DNA of 64,000 bases, from positions 1 through 64,000 of the forward strand of contig NZ_JAJOMC010000004.1 of assembly GCF_021129155.1 (NCBI RefSeq). The letters are read 5' to 3'. The notes under the pieces are model-generated. The model searched no databases and was not told the DNA's origin. It was given only the letters and a program-made list of their open reading frames with translations. Made by a program: the position numbers and the translations under genes. This document shows positions 63,867-64,000 of this stretch, one piece after another (position 1 is the stretch's first letter; the number at the start of each line of letters is the position of its first letter). Source of the stretch: Arthrobacter sp. AK04 (GTDB taxonomy: Bacteria; Actinomycetota; Actinomycetes; Actinomycetales; Micrococcaceae).

Positions 63867-64000
63867 GGGTCCCCAATCCTCGAAGAAGGAGACCACATTC
63901 TTACGTTAGTAGTTGTTCCAATACTGCACGCCGCCATCCGGTTATGGATAACCATTAGGTCGGCAGGCTTTCGGTTTGCACCTCCAGCACGGTTCCCAGC

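Overview
High-GC actinobacterial chromosome surrounding the replication origin. The gene order trpG - sortase - crgA - ppiA - tRNA-Ala/tRNA-Ile - DUF3566 - gyrA - gyrB - DciA-like - recF - gnd - dnaN - dnaA, then rpmH - rnpA - yidD - yidC - jag - rsmG - parA - parB - trxA - trxB - murJ - NUDIX - pcnA, together with a DLW-39 peptide and the protein sequences, points to Micrococcaceae, most likely Arthrobacter or Pseudarthrobacter. The genus is inferred. I see no insertion sequence, prophage, CRISPR array or rRNA operon.

Layout. 1-9.1 kb: a cell-wall and division neighbourhood (trpG/pabA, a 55-residue membrane peptide, class E sortase, crgA, rhomboid, cyclophilin, a CwsA-position membrane protein), a glycosyltransferase, a DMT exporter and two tRNAs. 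It contains a dense DnaA-box cluster at 2.9-4.0 kb. 9.2-21 kb: the replication block on the minus strand, with gyrA, gyrB, recF, dnaN, dnaA and oriC-type DnaA boxes on both sides of dnaA. 21.4-27.1 kb: the plus-strand rpmH-to-parB block for ribosomal protein, RNase P, membrane insertion, 16S methylation and chromosome partition. 27.2-31.3 kb: about 4.1 kb with no convincing gene and seven parS sites; an eighth lies inside parA. 31.4-37.5 kb: trxA, trxB, a pseudokinase-like membrane protein, murJ and a NUDIX hydrolase on the minus strand.

37.6-55 kb: mostly plus-strand genes. These are CCA-adding enzyme, histidine phosphatase, two very short genes with near-perfect Shine-Dalgarno sites, a GT87-type glycosyltransferase, a phytoene-desaturase-like oxidoreductase, a lipoprotein PBP, an ABC-F protein, a DeoR regulator with its MFS transporter, a PAP2/diacylglycerol-kinase fusion, an ABC exporter with a two-component system, and an M18 aminopeptidase. 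56.3-63.9 kb: a minus-strand surface-sugar cassette (initiating phosphoglycosyltransferase, Gfo/Idh/MocA protein, DegT protein, hexapeptide acyltransferase) preceded by a large LuxR-type ATPase regulator.

Most notable observations: the gene-free parS array downstream of parB; six perfect DnaA boxes about 15 kb from dnaA; a sugar cassette whose DegT protein has His in place of the PLP lysine and whose Gfo/Idh/MocA protein lacks the usual Lys and His; a separately encoded MviN-type pseudokinase half; and several palindromic intergenic elements.
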